Origin: JBFGWM01 sp041588495
GTDB taxonomy: Bacteria; Pseudomonadota; Gammaproteobacteria; Pseudomonadales; JBFGWM01
Length of the DNA stretch: 5,918 bases
Direction of reading: 5' to 3'
Assembly (NCBI GenBank): GCA_041588495.1
Contig: JBFGWM010000179.1
Location: 1 to 5,918, forward strand
Below the pieces are notes generated by a model. That model did not search any database. It saw only the letters and a list, made by a program, of their open reading frames with translations, and was not told the origin of the DNA. Shown here one piece after another: positions 1-5,598 of this stretch (positions are counted from its first letter, which is position 1; each line of letters opens with the position of its first letter). A program made the position numbers and the translations under genes.

Positions 1-506
1 GCCATCGCGGCGATCGGCGCGTTGTCGGTACGGGCAATGACCGCAAAACCGTCGGGCACCCGGGTCACGCGGTCGCCGTGGCTCATCCACACGTCGAGTT
101 GCGGATCGCCGTTGTCGCTGACATGGTCCTCGATGTCACGCAGCAGATCGCATTCGCCACACAGGTCGACCCGGGCGAAGCCGAACTCGCGCTCGCTGGA
201 AGGGGTCACCTCGCCACCCAGCTGGGCGGCCATCGTCTGCATGCCGTAGCAGATTCCCAGCACCGGGACGCCGAGATCGAACACGGCATCCTGCGCGCGC
301 GGGGTCTGATCCAGGGTGACCGTCTCCGGCCCCCCGGAAAGCACCACCCCGGTGGCGGCGAAGCCGCGCAGCGCGTCCTCCGCCATGTCCCAGGGGTGGA
401 TCTCGCAATAGACGCCGATCTCGCGGACCCGGCGCGCGATGAGCTGGGTGTACTGCGACCCGAAATCGAGGATCAGGATCTTCTCGGAATGGATATCACC
501 CGACAC
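1..506 (-). CDS. guaA: GMP synthase (glutamine-hydrolysing), N-terminal part, truncated by window edge
   Basis: GuaA converts XMP to GMP using glutamine and ATP in the cytoplasm, the last step of guanine nucleotide synthesis. The first 168 residues are present, all within the class I glutamine amidotransferase domain. I see ILILDFGSQYTQLIARRVRE near the N-terminus, the oxyanion-loop segment LSGGPE (56-61), the nucleophile elbow GICYGMQ with catalytic Cys86, and DVWMSHGD (138-145). The catalytic His and Glu and the whole ATP-pyrophosphatase domain lie beyond the left edge; the family is about 525 residues long. No ATG fits. The GTG at 506 aligns residue for residue with the start of E. coli GuaA as I remember it, and a GAGGG ribosome binding site lies 9 bases upstream. 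An in-frame GTG at 512 is only 3 bases from that site and is less likely. guaB lies 61 bases upstream on the same strand, the usual guaBA operon order. The identification is firm. Confidence 0.97.
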   Translation of the reverse strand, partial: MSGDIHSEKILILDFGSQYTQLIARRVREIGVYCEIHPWDMAEDALRGFAATGVVLSGGPETVTLDQTPRAQDAVFDLGVPVLGICYGMQTMAAQLGGEVTPSSEREFGFARVDLCGECDLLRDIEDHVSDNGDPQLDVWMSHGDRVTRVPDGFAVIARTDNAPIAAM

Positions 507-515
507 TGGCACTGA

Positions 516-520
516 CCCTC
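516..520 (-). promoter_or_regulatory. Ribosome binding site of guaA, deciding the GTG start
   Basis: The minus strand reads GAGGG here. It is 9 bases from the GTG at 506 and 3 bases from the GTG at 512, so it favours the inner start, which also matches the family N-terminus. Confidence 0.6.
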
Positions 521-567
521 GAAGTTGGCTGGCGTGAATTGGCGACTGCGACGCGGTAGGCCCGCCG

Positions 568-2037
568 TCAGCCGACCCGGTAGTTGGGCGCTTCCTTGGT
601 GATGGTCACGTCGTGCACGTGGCTCTCGTGCATGCCCGCCGAGGTCACGCGGATGAACCGGGGCCGCTCGCGCATGGTCTGCACGGTGGCCGACCCGGTG
701 TATCCCATCGCGGCGCGCAGGCCGCCCATCAGCTGGTGCACGATGGCCGACAGGGAACCCTTGTACGGCACGCGACCCTCGATGCCTTCCGGAACCAGCT
801 TTTCGATCCCCTCCGAGGCATCCTGGAAATAGCGGTCGGAGGAGCCCTCGGCCTGGCCCATGGCGCCCAGGGAACCCATACCGCGGTAAGCCTTGTAGGT
901 GCGGCCCTGGTAAAGCTCGACCTCACCCGGACTCTCATCGGTCCCGGCCAGCAGGCTGCCGATCATGACCGCGCTGGCGCCGGCGGCCACTGCCTTGGCG
1001 ATGTCCCCCGAGAAGCGGATGCCGCCATCCGCGATCAGCGGCACGCCGGTGTCCTTGAGGGCCTCGGCGACGTTGCCGATGGCTGAAATCTGCGGCACGC
1101 CGATGCCGGCCACGATGCGGGTGGTGCAGATCGAGCCCGGCCCGATACCGACCTTCACGCCGTCCGCCCCGGCCTCGACCAGCGCCTTGGCAGCCTCGGC
1201 GGTGGCGATGTTGCCGCCGATGACCTGGACCTGCGGATAGCGGTGCTTGATCCATGAGATTTCGTCGATCACCCCACGGGAATGACCATGGGCGGTATCC
1301 ACCACCACCACGTCCACGCCGGCCTCGACCAGCGCGGTAACCCGCTCCTCGGCCTCGGGACCGGTGCCCACGGCGGCGCCGACCCGCAGGCGCCCGTCGG
1401 AATCCTTGCAGGCATTGGGATAGGCCGCGGCCTTGTTGATGTCCTTGACGGTGATCATGCCGCGCAACTGGAAGGCGTCGTTGACCACCAGCACCTTTTC
1501 GATGCGGTGCTCGTGCAGCAGGGCCTTGATCTCTTCGCGGGTCGCGTCCTCGCGCACCGTGACCAACCGGTCCTTCGGCGTCATGATCCCCGACACCGGC
1601 ACATCCAGCCGGTCCTCGAAGCGTACGTCGCGGCTGGTGACGATACCCACCAGGTCCTCGCCCTGCACCACCGGCATGCCGCTGATGTTGTGCTCGCGGG
1701 TGAGTTCGAGGAGTTCGCGGACGCTGGTTTCCGGGGTCACGGTCACCGGATCGCGCACCACGCCGCTCTCGAATTTCTTCACCGTGCGCACTTCGCGGGA
1801 CTGCTGCTCCACCGACATGTTCTTGTGGATCACCCCGATACCCCCCTCCTGGGCCATGGCGATCGCCAGGCGGCCCTCGGTGACGGTATCCATGGCGGCG
1901 GAAACCAGTGGGATATTGAGATGAATCTCCCGGGTGAAGCGGGTGCGCAGGTCCACGTCGCGGGGCAGCACCTCGGAATATCCGGGGAGTAGCAGGACGT
2001 CGTCGAAGGTGAGCGCTTCCTGATCGATTCTGAGCAT
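568..2037 (-). CDS. guaB: Inosine-5'-monophosphate dehydrogenase
   Basis: GuaB oxidises IMP to XMP with NAD+, the committed step to guanine nucleotides, as a cytoplasmic tetramer or octamer. The protein has 489 residues, the normal family length (E. coli about 488). A TIM-barrel catalytic domain is split by a tandem CBS (Bateman) pair at roughly residues 93-205; the CBS pair binds adenine and guanine nucleotides in this family. Visible motifs are LTFDDVLLLPGYSEVLPRDV at the N-terminus, NAD-contacting VVVVDTAHGHS with Asp247, the active-site loop GIGPGSICTTR with Cys304, IMP phosphate-binding IADGGIRFSGD (335-345), and the flap Arg402-Tyr403 in SSDRYFQ. The ATG at 2037 has a weak GGA site 5 bases upstream and gives the canonical N-terminus. 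It is the first gene of guaBA, with a good promoter just upstream, and is divergent from the PAS-GGDEF-EAL gene. Nothing is missing or unusual. Confidence 0.99.
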   Translation of the reverse strand: MLRIDQEALTFDDVLLLPGYSEVLPRDVDLRTRFTREIHLNIPLVSAAMDTVTEGRLAIAMAQEGGIGVIHKNMSVEQQSREVRTVKKFESGVVRDPVTVTPETSVRELLELTREHNISGMPVVQGEDLVGIVTSRDVRFEDRLDVPVSGIMTPKDRLVTVREDATREEIKALLHEHRIEKVLVVNDAFQLRGMITVKDINKAAAYPNACKDSDGRLRVGAAVGTGPEAEERVTALVEAGVDVVVVDTAHGHSRGVIDEISWIKHRYPQVQVIGGNIATAEAAKALVEAGADGVKVGIGPGSICTTRIVAGIGVPQISAIGNVAEALKDTGVPLIADGGIRFSGDIAKAVAAGASAVMIGSLLAGTDESPGEVELYQGRTYKAYRGMGSLGAMGQAEGSSDRYFQDASEGIEKLVPEGIEGRVPYKGSLSAIVHQLMGGLRAAMGYTGSATVQTMRERPRFIRVTSAGMHESHVHDVTITKEAPNYRVG

Positions 2038-2061
2038 ATTGATCCGCGACTGGTTCAGGGG

Positions 2062-2099
2062 TAACGGGCAATTATAAAAATGCTGCGCGTCAAGGTAAA
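2062..2099 (-). promoter_or_regulatory. Predicted sigma70 promoter of guaBA
   Basis: On the minus strand a perfect -10 hexamer TATAAT lies at 2071-2076. A -35 candidate TTTACC at 2094-2099 matches consensus at 4 of 6 bases with a 17-base spacer. A better-looking TTGACG at 2088-2093 is only 11 bases from the -10 and cannot pair with it. Downstream of the -10 the sequence TGCCCGTTAC is GC-rich, the discriminator type associated with stringent and growth-rate control of guaB in E. coli. Transcription would start near 2062-2064, giving a leader of about 25 bases. I could not recognise a PurR operator. Confidence 0.65.
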
Positions 2100-2104
2100 T
2101 GGCT

Positions 2105-2142
2105 GTGACGCGGGGCCGATCCGGTCAGTTATACTTCATCCA
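2105..2142 (+). promoter_or_regulatory. Possible promoter of the PAS-GGDEF-EAL gene
   Basis: On the plus strand TATACT (2130-2135) matches the -10 consensus at 5 of 6 bases. The best -35 candidate is GTGACG at 2105-2110 (4 of 6), but its spacer of 19 bases is long. A start near 2142 would leave a leader of about 64 bases before the ATG at 2206. It lies back to back with the guaB promoter in the same 168-base interval. The -35 is weak, so an activator or another sigma factor is possible. Confidence 0.4.
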
Positions 2143-2149
2143 ACAAAAT

Positions 2150-2166
2150 GTGCCGGCCACCGGCAC
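2150..2166. repeat. Perfect inverted repeat, 7-bp arms with 3-base centre
   Basis: GTGCCGG-CCA-CCGGCAC is a perfect inverted repeat, entirely GC-rich. It sits just downstream of the predicted plus-strand start site and about 40 bases before the GGDEF-EAL start codon. It could form a hairpin near the 5' end of that leader or serve as a dimeric-regulator site. It has no T-tract, so it is not an intrinsic terminator. Short palindromes arise easily in GC-rich DNA, so function is uncertain. Confidence 0.45.
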
Positions 2167-2205
2167 CGGAATCACGCCGCTGGTGGACTGGAGAAGCGCC
2201 CAACC

Positions 2206-4203
2206 ATGCCCGACCTGCTGACCTCACTGCTTGGCAGCATGTACGACCCCCTGGTCCTGGTCGGCGAGGAAGGCGGCACCCTGCCCGCCAACCCGGCCGC
2301 GATCAGCCTGCTGGAACAGTTGACCGATTCCCGGGAGGGCGCGGCGCGCCTGGTACGGGACGGCGCGAGCCTCAATGCGCCCGGGCAGCAGCCGGGCGAG
2401 ATTTCCGGCGTCCACCTGGAAACCGGCGCGGGGACCGGGGTCGCGGTCTCCTGCACCCGGCTCGAGGCGGGTCCCGAGGAGCTTGCCAGCCTGGCGCAGT
2501 CCGCCGGTGCGGAAACCGGTGCGGAGAGGCTGGCCCTGTGCCTGCTGCGCCCGTGGACCCATGGCCGCGGTCCGGCCCTGACCACGCATGCCGCAAGCCT
2601 GCCGGAGCAGAACCCGAACCCGGTCATGCGTGCCGATTTCTCGGGCATCGTGCAGTACCTCAACCCGGCCGCGCGTTTCCTGCTGGAGGTTCACGGCGGT
2701 GGCCTGGGCCAGCAGGTTCCAGGCATCCTGCGCCCGGTATTCGAGCAGGCCGTCCACGACGGGATGAGCCGCGAAATCGAGATCGACGCCGGGGCCAGCA
2801 CCTACTCCCTGACCGTCGCGCCGATCCCCGTGGAAAGCCAGGTCAACATCTACGGCGTCGACATCACCCGCCGCGTGCGCATGGAACGCAAACTGCGCGA
2901 AATCGCCATGGAGGACGAGCTGACCCGGCTGCCCAACCGCAGCACCTTCCTGGACACCCTCCGCCACGCCCTCGACACCCACCGCGAGGAACAGAAGGTT
3001 CTCGCCGTGCTGTTCATCGACATCAGCCGGTTCGCCCGCATCAATGACACCTACGGCCACAAGATCGGCGATGAACTGCTGGTCTGCATCGCCGAGCGCC
3101 TCCGCGCCAGCATCCGCGTGGGCGACACCCTGGCCCGCGTCGGCGGCGACCAGTTCTGCGTCCTGCAGGAGCAGCTGGGCTCGATCACCGAAATGGTGGT
3201 CACGGCGCGCGGGATCCTCGAACTGTTCGACCGGCCGCTACAGGTTCACAGCCATGACCTGCAGGTCAGCGTCAGCATCGGCATCTCGCTGAACACCAAG
3301 TCGCACGTGCGCACCGAGGATATCCTGCGCGAGGCGGAGACCGCCATGCGTCGCGCCCGGCGCATGGGACGCGGGCGCTTCGCGGTATTCGACGAGACCA
3401 TGAACGAGCGCATCGAGCGGTCCCTGCAACTGGAAACCAAGATGCGGCGCGGCATGGACAGCGACGCATTCGTGATGTACTACCAGCCCAAGGTGAACGC
3501 CGACGACTCGACCGTGGTCGGCTTCGAATCCCTGGTGCGCTGGACCGACTCCGAGGAAGGCATGATCTCCCCGGGTGAGTTCATCCCGGTAGCCGAGGAA
3601 ACCGGCCTCATCGCCAGCCTCGGCGACTGGATCATCGAGGCCGTGTGCCGGGACCTGCGCGGCTGGCTGGATGCCGGCATCGACATCCCGCCGGTGGCGG
3701 TGAACTGTTCGGCGATCCAGTTGCAGCAGAAGGAATTCGTGGAGCAGGTACGTGGATGCCTCGAGCGATATTCCCTCGAGCCCGTCCTCTTCCAGATCGA
3801 GATCACGGAGAGCTGTCTCATCGAGGACCTCGAAGCGGTCATCGAGAAACTGCAGCAACTCTCCGACATGGGCATCAAGATCTTCATGGACGACTTCGGC
3901 ACCGGGTTCTCCTCGCTGCAGTACCTGCGGCGCCTGCCGATCCATTATCTCAAGGTCGACCAGTCCTTCGTTGCCGACATGCTGGAGGACAAGGGCGACC
4001 GCACCATCACCTCCACCATCATCGCCATGGCGCGGGAACTGGGCCTAAAGGTGATCGCCGAGGGCGTCGAGAACCGCAAGCAGGTCTATTCGCTGATGGC
4101 CATGGGTTGCGGGGAAATCCAGGGTTTCTACTACAGCGCCGCCCTGCCCCCGGACCAGGTCCCGGCCTACGTGGCGGAGAATTCCGGCAAGGGTAAAGAC
4201 TGA
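2206..4203 (+). CDS. PAS-PAS-GGDEF-EAL protein, predicted cyclic-di-GMP phosphodiesterase
   Basis: A 665-residue protein with no signal peptide or membrane segment, predicted cytoplasmic. Residues 1-115 are PAS-like (DPLVLVGEEG, then NPAA). Residues 131-222 form a second PAS domain (NPNPVMRADFSG, YLNPAARFLL) ending in GVDITRRVRMERKL, the helical linker to GGDEF. The GGDEF domain (235-398) has GGDQF at 313-317, DIS for DID at 272-274 and Ala277 where active enzymes have Lys. It keeps Asn280 and Asp289 for guanine binding and the I-site RVGD at 304-307. The EAL domain (about 410-655) keeps Glu441 (ESL variant), Asn500, Glu532, Asp562-Asp563, Lys583, Glu619 and Gln639. It should therefore hydrolyse c-di-GMP to pGpG, and cyclase activity is doubtful. 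An in-frame ATG at 2080 is rejected because it precedes the likely promoter; ATG 2206 has GGAG 12 bases upstream. The PAS ligand is unknown. The gene is divergent from guaB. Confidence 0.93.
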   Translation: MPDLLTSLLGSMYDPLVLVGEEGGTLPANPAAISLLEQLTDSREGAARLVRDGASLNAPGQQPGEISGVHLETGAGTGVAVSCTRLEAGPEELASLAQSAGAETGAERLALCLLRPWTHGRGPALTTHAASLPEQNPNPVMRADFSGIVQYLNPAARFLLEVHGGGLGQQVPGILRPVFEQAVHDGMSREIEIDAGASTYSLTVAPIPVESQVNIYGVDITRRVRMERKLREIAMEDELTRLPNRSTFLDTLRHALDTHREEQKVLAVLFIDISRFARINDTYGHKIGDELLVCIAERLRASIRVGDTLARVGGDQFCVLQEQLGSITEMVVTARGILELFDRPLQVHSHDLQVSVSIGISLNTKSHVRTEDILREAETAMRRARRMGRGRFAVFDETMNERIERSLQLETKMRRGMDSDAFVMYYQPKVNADDSTVVGFESLVRWTDSEEGMISPGEFIPVAEETGLIASLGDWIIEAVCRDLRGWLDAGIDIPPVAVNCSAIQLQQKEFVEQVRGCLERYSLEPVLFQIEITESCLIEDLEAVIEKLQQLSDMGIKIFMDDFGTGFSSLQYLRRLPIHYLKVDQSFVADMLEDKGDRTITSTIIAMARELGLKVIAEGVENRKQVYSLMAMGCGEIQGFYYSAALPPDQVPAYVAENSGKGKD

Positions 4204-4210
4204 CCCCGGT

Positions 4211-4927
4211 TCAGGACGCGTCCGCCGCGGGCGGCAGCACGCTCTCCAGGGCCGCGATGGCACGGTCGCCACGCTCCACCACGCCGCTGATTCGTTCCCG
4301 CAAGCCCGCATCGTCGGCCGTGACCTCTTCCAGGCGCGCGGACTCCGCGACCTTGCGCAGGGCATTCAGTGGCTCGAGGACATCGGCCGCCAGCACGCTC
4401 CGCGCCCGCTCCAACTCGGCGATGGTGCGCTGCAGGTTTTCCTCGGCATCCAGCCGGGCGTGCACCTCGGCCAGCAGGCGCTCGTTGAGACGTTGCGCCT
4501 CGGCGACCTTCTCCACCAGCGCCTGGCGACTGCGGTGGTACTCGACGAAAAACGCCACCTTGGAACGCAGGACCTCCGAGTCCAGTGGCTTGGTGATGAA
4601 GTCGACCGCGCCAACGTTGTATCCCTTCAGGCGTTCCAGCAGATCGTCGTGGGTGGCGGTGACAAAAATGATCGGTGTGTTCTCCGTGCGTTCCGCACCA
4701 CGCAGGATGTCGGCGACCTCGTAGCCGTCCATCTCCGGCATCTGCACATCCAGGAGGATGACCGCGAATTCATGATCGAGGGTCTGGCGCAGGGCGTCGT
4801 TGCCGTTGCGCGCCTCGACGATCTCGGCATCCACCTTGCGCAGCACGCTGCGCATGGCCCGCAGGTTCGCCTCGATGTCGTCGACAACGAGAATCCGGGC
4901 GACGGGCTTCGCCGGCGCCTCCGTCAC
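4211..4927 (-). CDS. Response regulator: receiver domain plus coiled coil and histidine-less DHp-like tail
   Basis: A 238-residue single-receiver protein with no DNA-binding or enzymatic output domain. The REC domain (about 10-128) is complete: acidic pair Asp16-Asp17, phospho-acceptor Asp60 in LLDVQMPEMDGYE, switch Thr90 in FVTA, and Lys113 in ITKPLD. Residues 130-178 are a heptad-like charged helix, probably a coiled coil. From about 177 to 231 the sequence resembles a histidine-kinase DHp domain: LAADVLEPLNAL aligns with the family's SHELRTPLNA-type motif, but Ala181 replaces the histidine. No ATPase domain follows. The start is GTG with GGAG 7 bases upstream; no ATG fits. It is the last gene of cheR-cheB-RR, 69 bases after cheB. 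It is probably phosphorylated by a kinase outside the window and acts by protein contact. The REC call is firm; the DHp resemblance is my inference from motif alignment. Confidence 0.93.
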   Translation of the reverse strand: MTEAPAKPVARILVVDDIEANLRAMRSVLRKVDAEIVEARNGNDALRQTLDHEFAVILLDVQMPEMDGYEVADILRGAERTENTPIIFVTATHDDLLERLKGYNVGAVDFITKPLDSEVLRSKVAFFVEYHRSRQALVEKVAEAQRLNERLLAEVHARLDAEENLQRTIAELERARSVLAADVLEPLNALRKVAESARLEEVTADDAGLRERISGVVERGDRAIAALESVLPPAADAS

Positions 4928-4965
4928 CGGTGTGCTCCGGCAGGCGGATTGAAGAGGTTCGACAT
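4924..4965 (-). CDS. Possible 13-residue coupling ORF between cheB-like and response regulator genes
   Basis: In the 69-base gap after the cheB-like gene, an ATG at 4965 opens a 13-codon frame encoding MSNLFNPPAGAHR. GAGG at 4973-4976 lies 7 bases upstream, a good ribosome binding site. Its TGA (4924-4926) overlaps the GTG start of the response regulator as GTGA, the overlap typical of translational coupling. A longer version from ATG 4980 would have 18 residues. The peptide has no family I recognise, no hydrophobic stretch, and could be chance in a short gap. If translated, it more likely serves to couple ribosomes into the downstream gene than to act as a peptide. Confidence 0.3.
   Translation of the reverse strand: MSNLFNPPAGAHR
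4935..4938 (-). promoter_or_regulatory. Ribosome binding site of the response regulator, deciding the GTG start
   Basis: The minus strand reads GGAG here, 7 bases upstream of the GTG at 4927, an ideal spacing. This supports GTG as the true start and shows that the gene need not depend only on coupling to upstream translation. Confidence 0.65.
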
Positions 4966-4996
4966 CGAACTGCCTCGCATGAGCAAGCCGCCCCGT

Positions 4997-5596
4997 TCAG
5001 GGGCCCGGGCCGGCCGGCCCGTCGCGGCCCGCCAACCGGTTGAGCAACGGACCGATCTCGACAAGCGGAAGTATATGATCGGCACCCGCGATTTCAATGG
5101 CCGCACGCGGCATCTCCGGCGCCTCGGCCTCCGCCGGGTCCTGCACGATCCCCAGCCCGCCCATGGAGCGGACCACCTTCAGGCCGCGCGCGCCGTCGTC
5201 GTTCGCGCCGGTCAGCACGACCGCGATGACCCGCCCGCGGAACGCGCGCGCGGCGCTGGAGAACAGCACGTCGACCGCCGGCCGCACGTTGCAGACCTTG
5301 GCGTCGACGCTGAGCGAGAGCGTGCGGTCCGGCTCGACCAGGAGGTGGTAATCCGGCACCGCCGTGTAAATGTGTCCCGGCTCCAGCTCCATCTTGTCTT
5401 CCGCCTCGCAGGACGGCATCGACGTCAATTCCTGCAGCAGTTCAGCAAGGTGACTGCGGCCGCGTGCCAGGTGGGAACAGACCAGCAACGGCCAGGGAAA
5501 ATCCACGGCCAGCTTCGGAACCAGGTGCTTGAGGGCATGAAAACCGCCGGCCGAACAACCGATCATTACTGCCCCGTAGCTCCCGCGCGTGCCCAT
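4997..5596 (-). CDS. Stand-alone CheB-type protein-glutamate methylesterase domain
   Basis: The protein has 199 residues and is the catalytic domain of CheB alone; classical CheB is about 350 residues with an N-terminal receiver. CheB enzymes remove methyl groups from glutamates of chemoreceptors and deamidate glutamines. The triad is visible: Ser15 in IGCSAGG, His42 in VCSHLARG, and Asp134 in LTGANDDGARGL. The last motif departs from the LTGMGxDG of chemotaxis CheB and resembles the TGANxDG form I associate with stand-alone CheB proteins. VQDPAEAEAPEMPRAAI (151-167) is the usual substrate-cleft segment. It starts 2 bases after the cheR-like stop (TGATCATG), so translation is probably coupled and no clear Shine-Dalgarno site is needed. 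The C-terminus is rich in Gly and Pro. With no receiver of its own, its control must come from elsewhere, perhaps from the response regulator downstream. The substrate is unknown, since no receptor gene is in the window. Confidence 0.93.
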   Translation of the reverse strand: MGTRGSYGAVMIGCSAGGFHALKHLVPKLAVDFPWPLLVCSHLARGRSHLAELLQELTSMPSCEAEDKMELEPGHIYTAVPDYHLLVEPDRTLSLSVDAKVCNVRPAVDVLFSSAARAFRGRVIAVVLTGANDDGARGLKVVRSMGGLGIVQDPAEAEAPEMPRAAIEIAGADHILPLVEIGPLLNRLAGRDGPAGPGP

Positions 5597-5598
5597 GA

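Noticed and set aside
78..515. Plus-strand 145-codon frame opposite guaA
   Set aside because: It is antisense to the conserved GuaA glutaminase domain and shows no recognisable motif.
507..567. Independent promoter or terminator between guaB and guaA
   Set aside because: I see no -10/-35 pair and no stem with a T-tract in these 61 bases; only the guaA ribosome binding site is clear, consistent with one operon.
935..2071. Minus-strand 378-codon frame overlapping guaB in another frame
   Set aside because: The translation is an Arg/Gly/Pro-rich shadow of guaB, which itself is intact and full length.
2088..2093. TTGACG as the -35 box of guaB
   Set aside because: It is 5 of 6 to consensus but only 11 bases from TATAAT; sigma70 needs about 16-18. 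TTTACC at 2094-2099 has the right spacing.
2080..2205. Extended start of the GGDEF-EAL gene at ATG 2080, adding 42 residues
   Set aside because: The added stretch spans the intergenic promoter region, overlaps the guaB promoter, precedes the likely plus-strand -10 box and has no PAS-like or other recognisable sequence. ATG 2206 has a ribosome binding site and begins just before the first PAS-like domain.
2224..3060. Minus-strand open frame of 278 codons opposite the PAS/GGDEF region
   Set aside because: It is a shadow of the real gene: no motif, composition biased by codon-position GC, and fully overlapped by conserved domains on the plus strand.
4204..4210. Shared bidirectional terminator between the convergent genes
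   Set aside because: Seven bases are too few for a stem-loop, and the flanking sequence has no clear inverted repeat followed by a T-tract on either strand.
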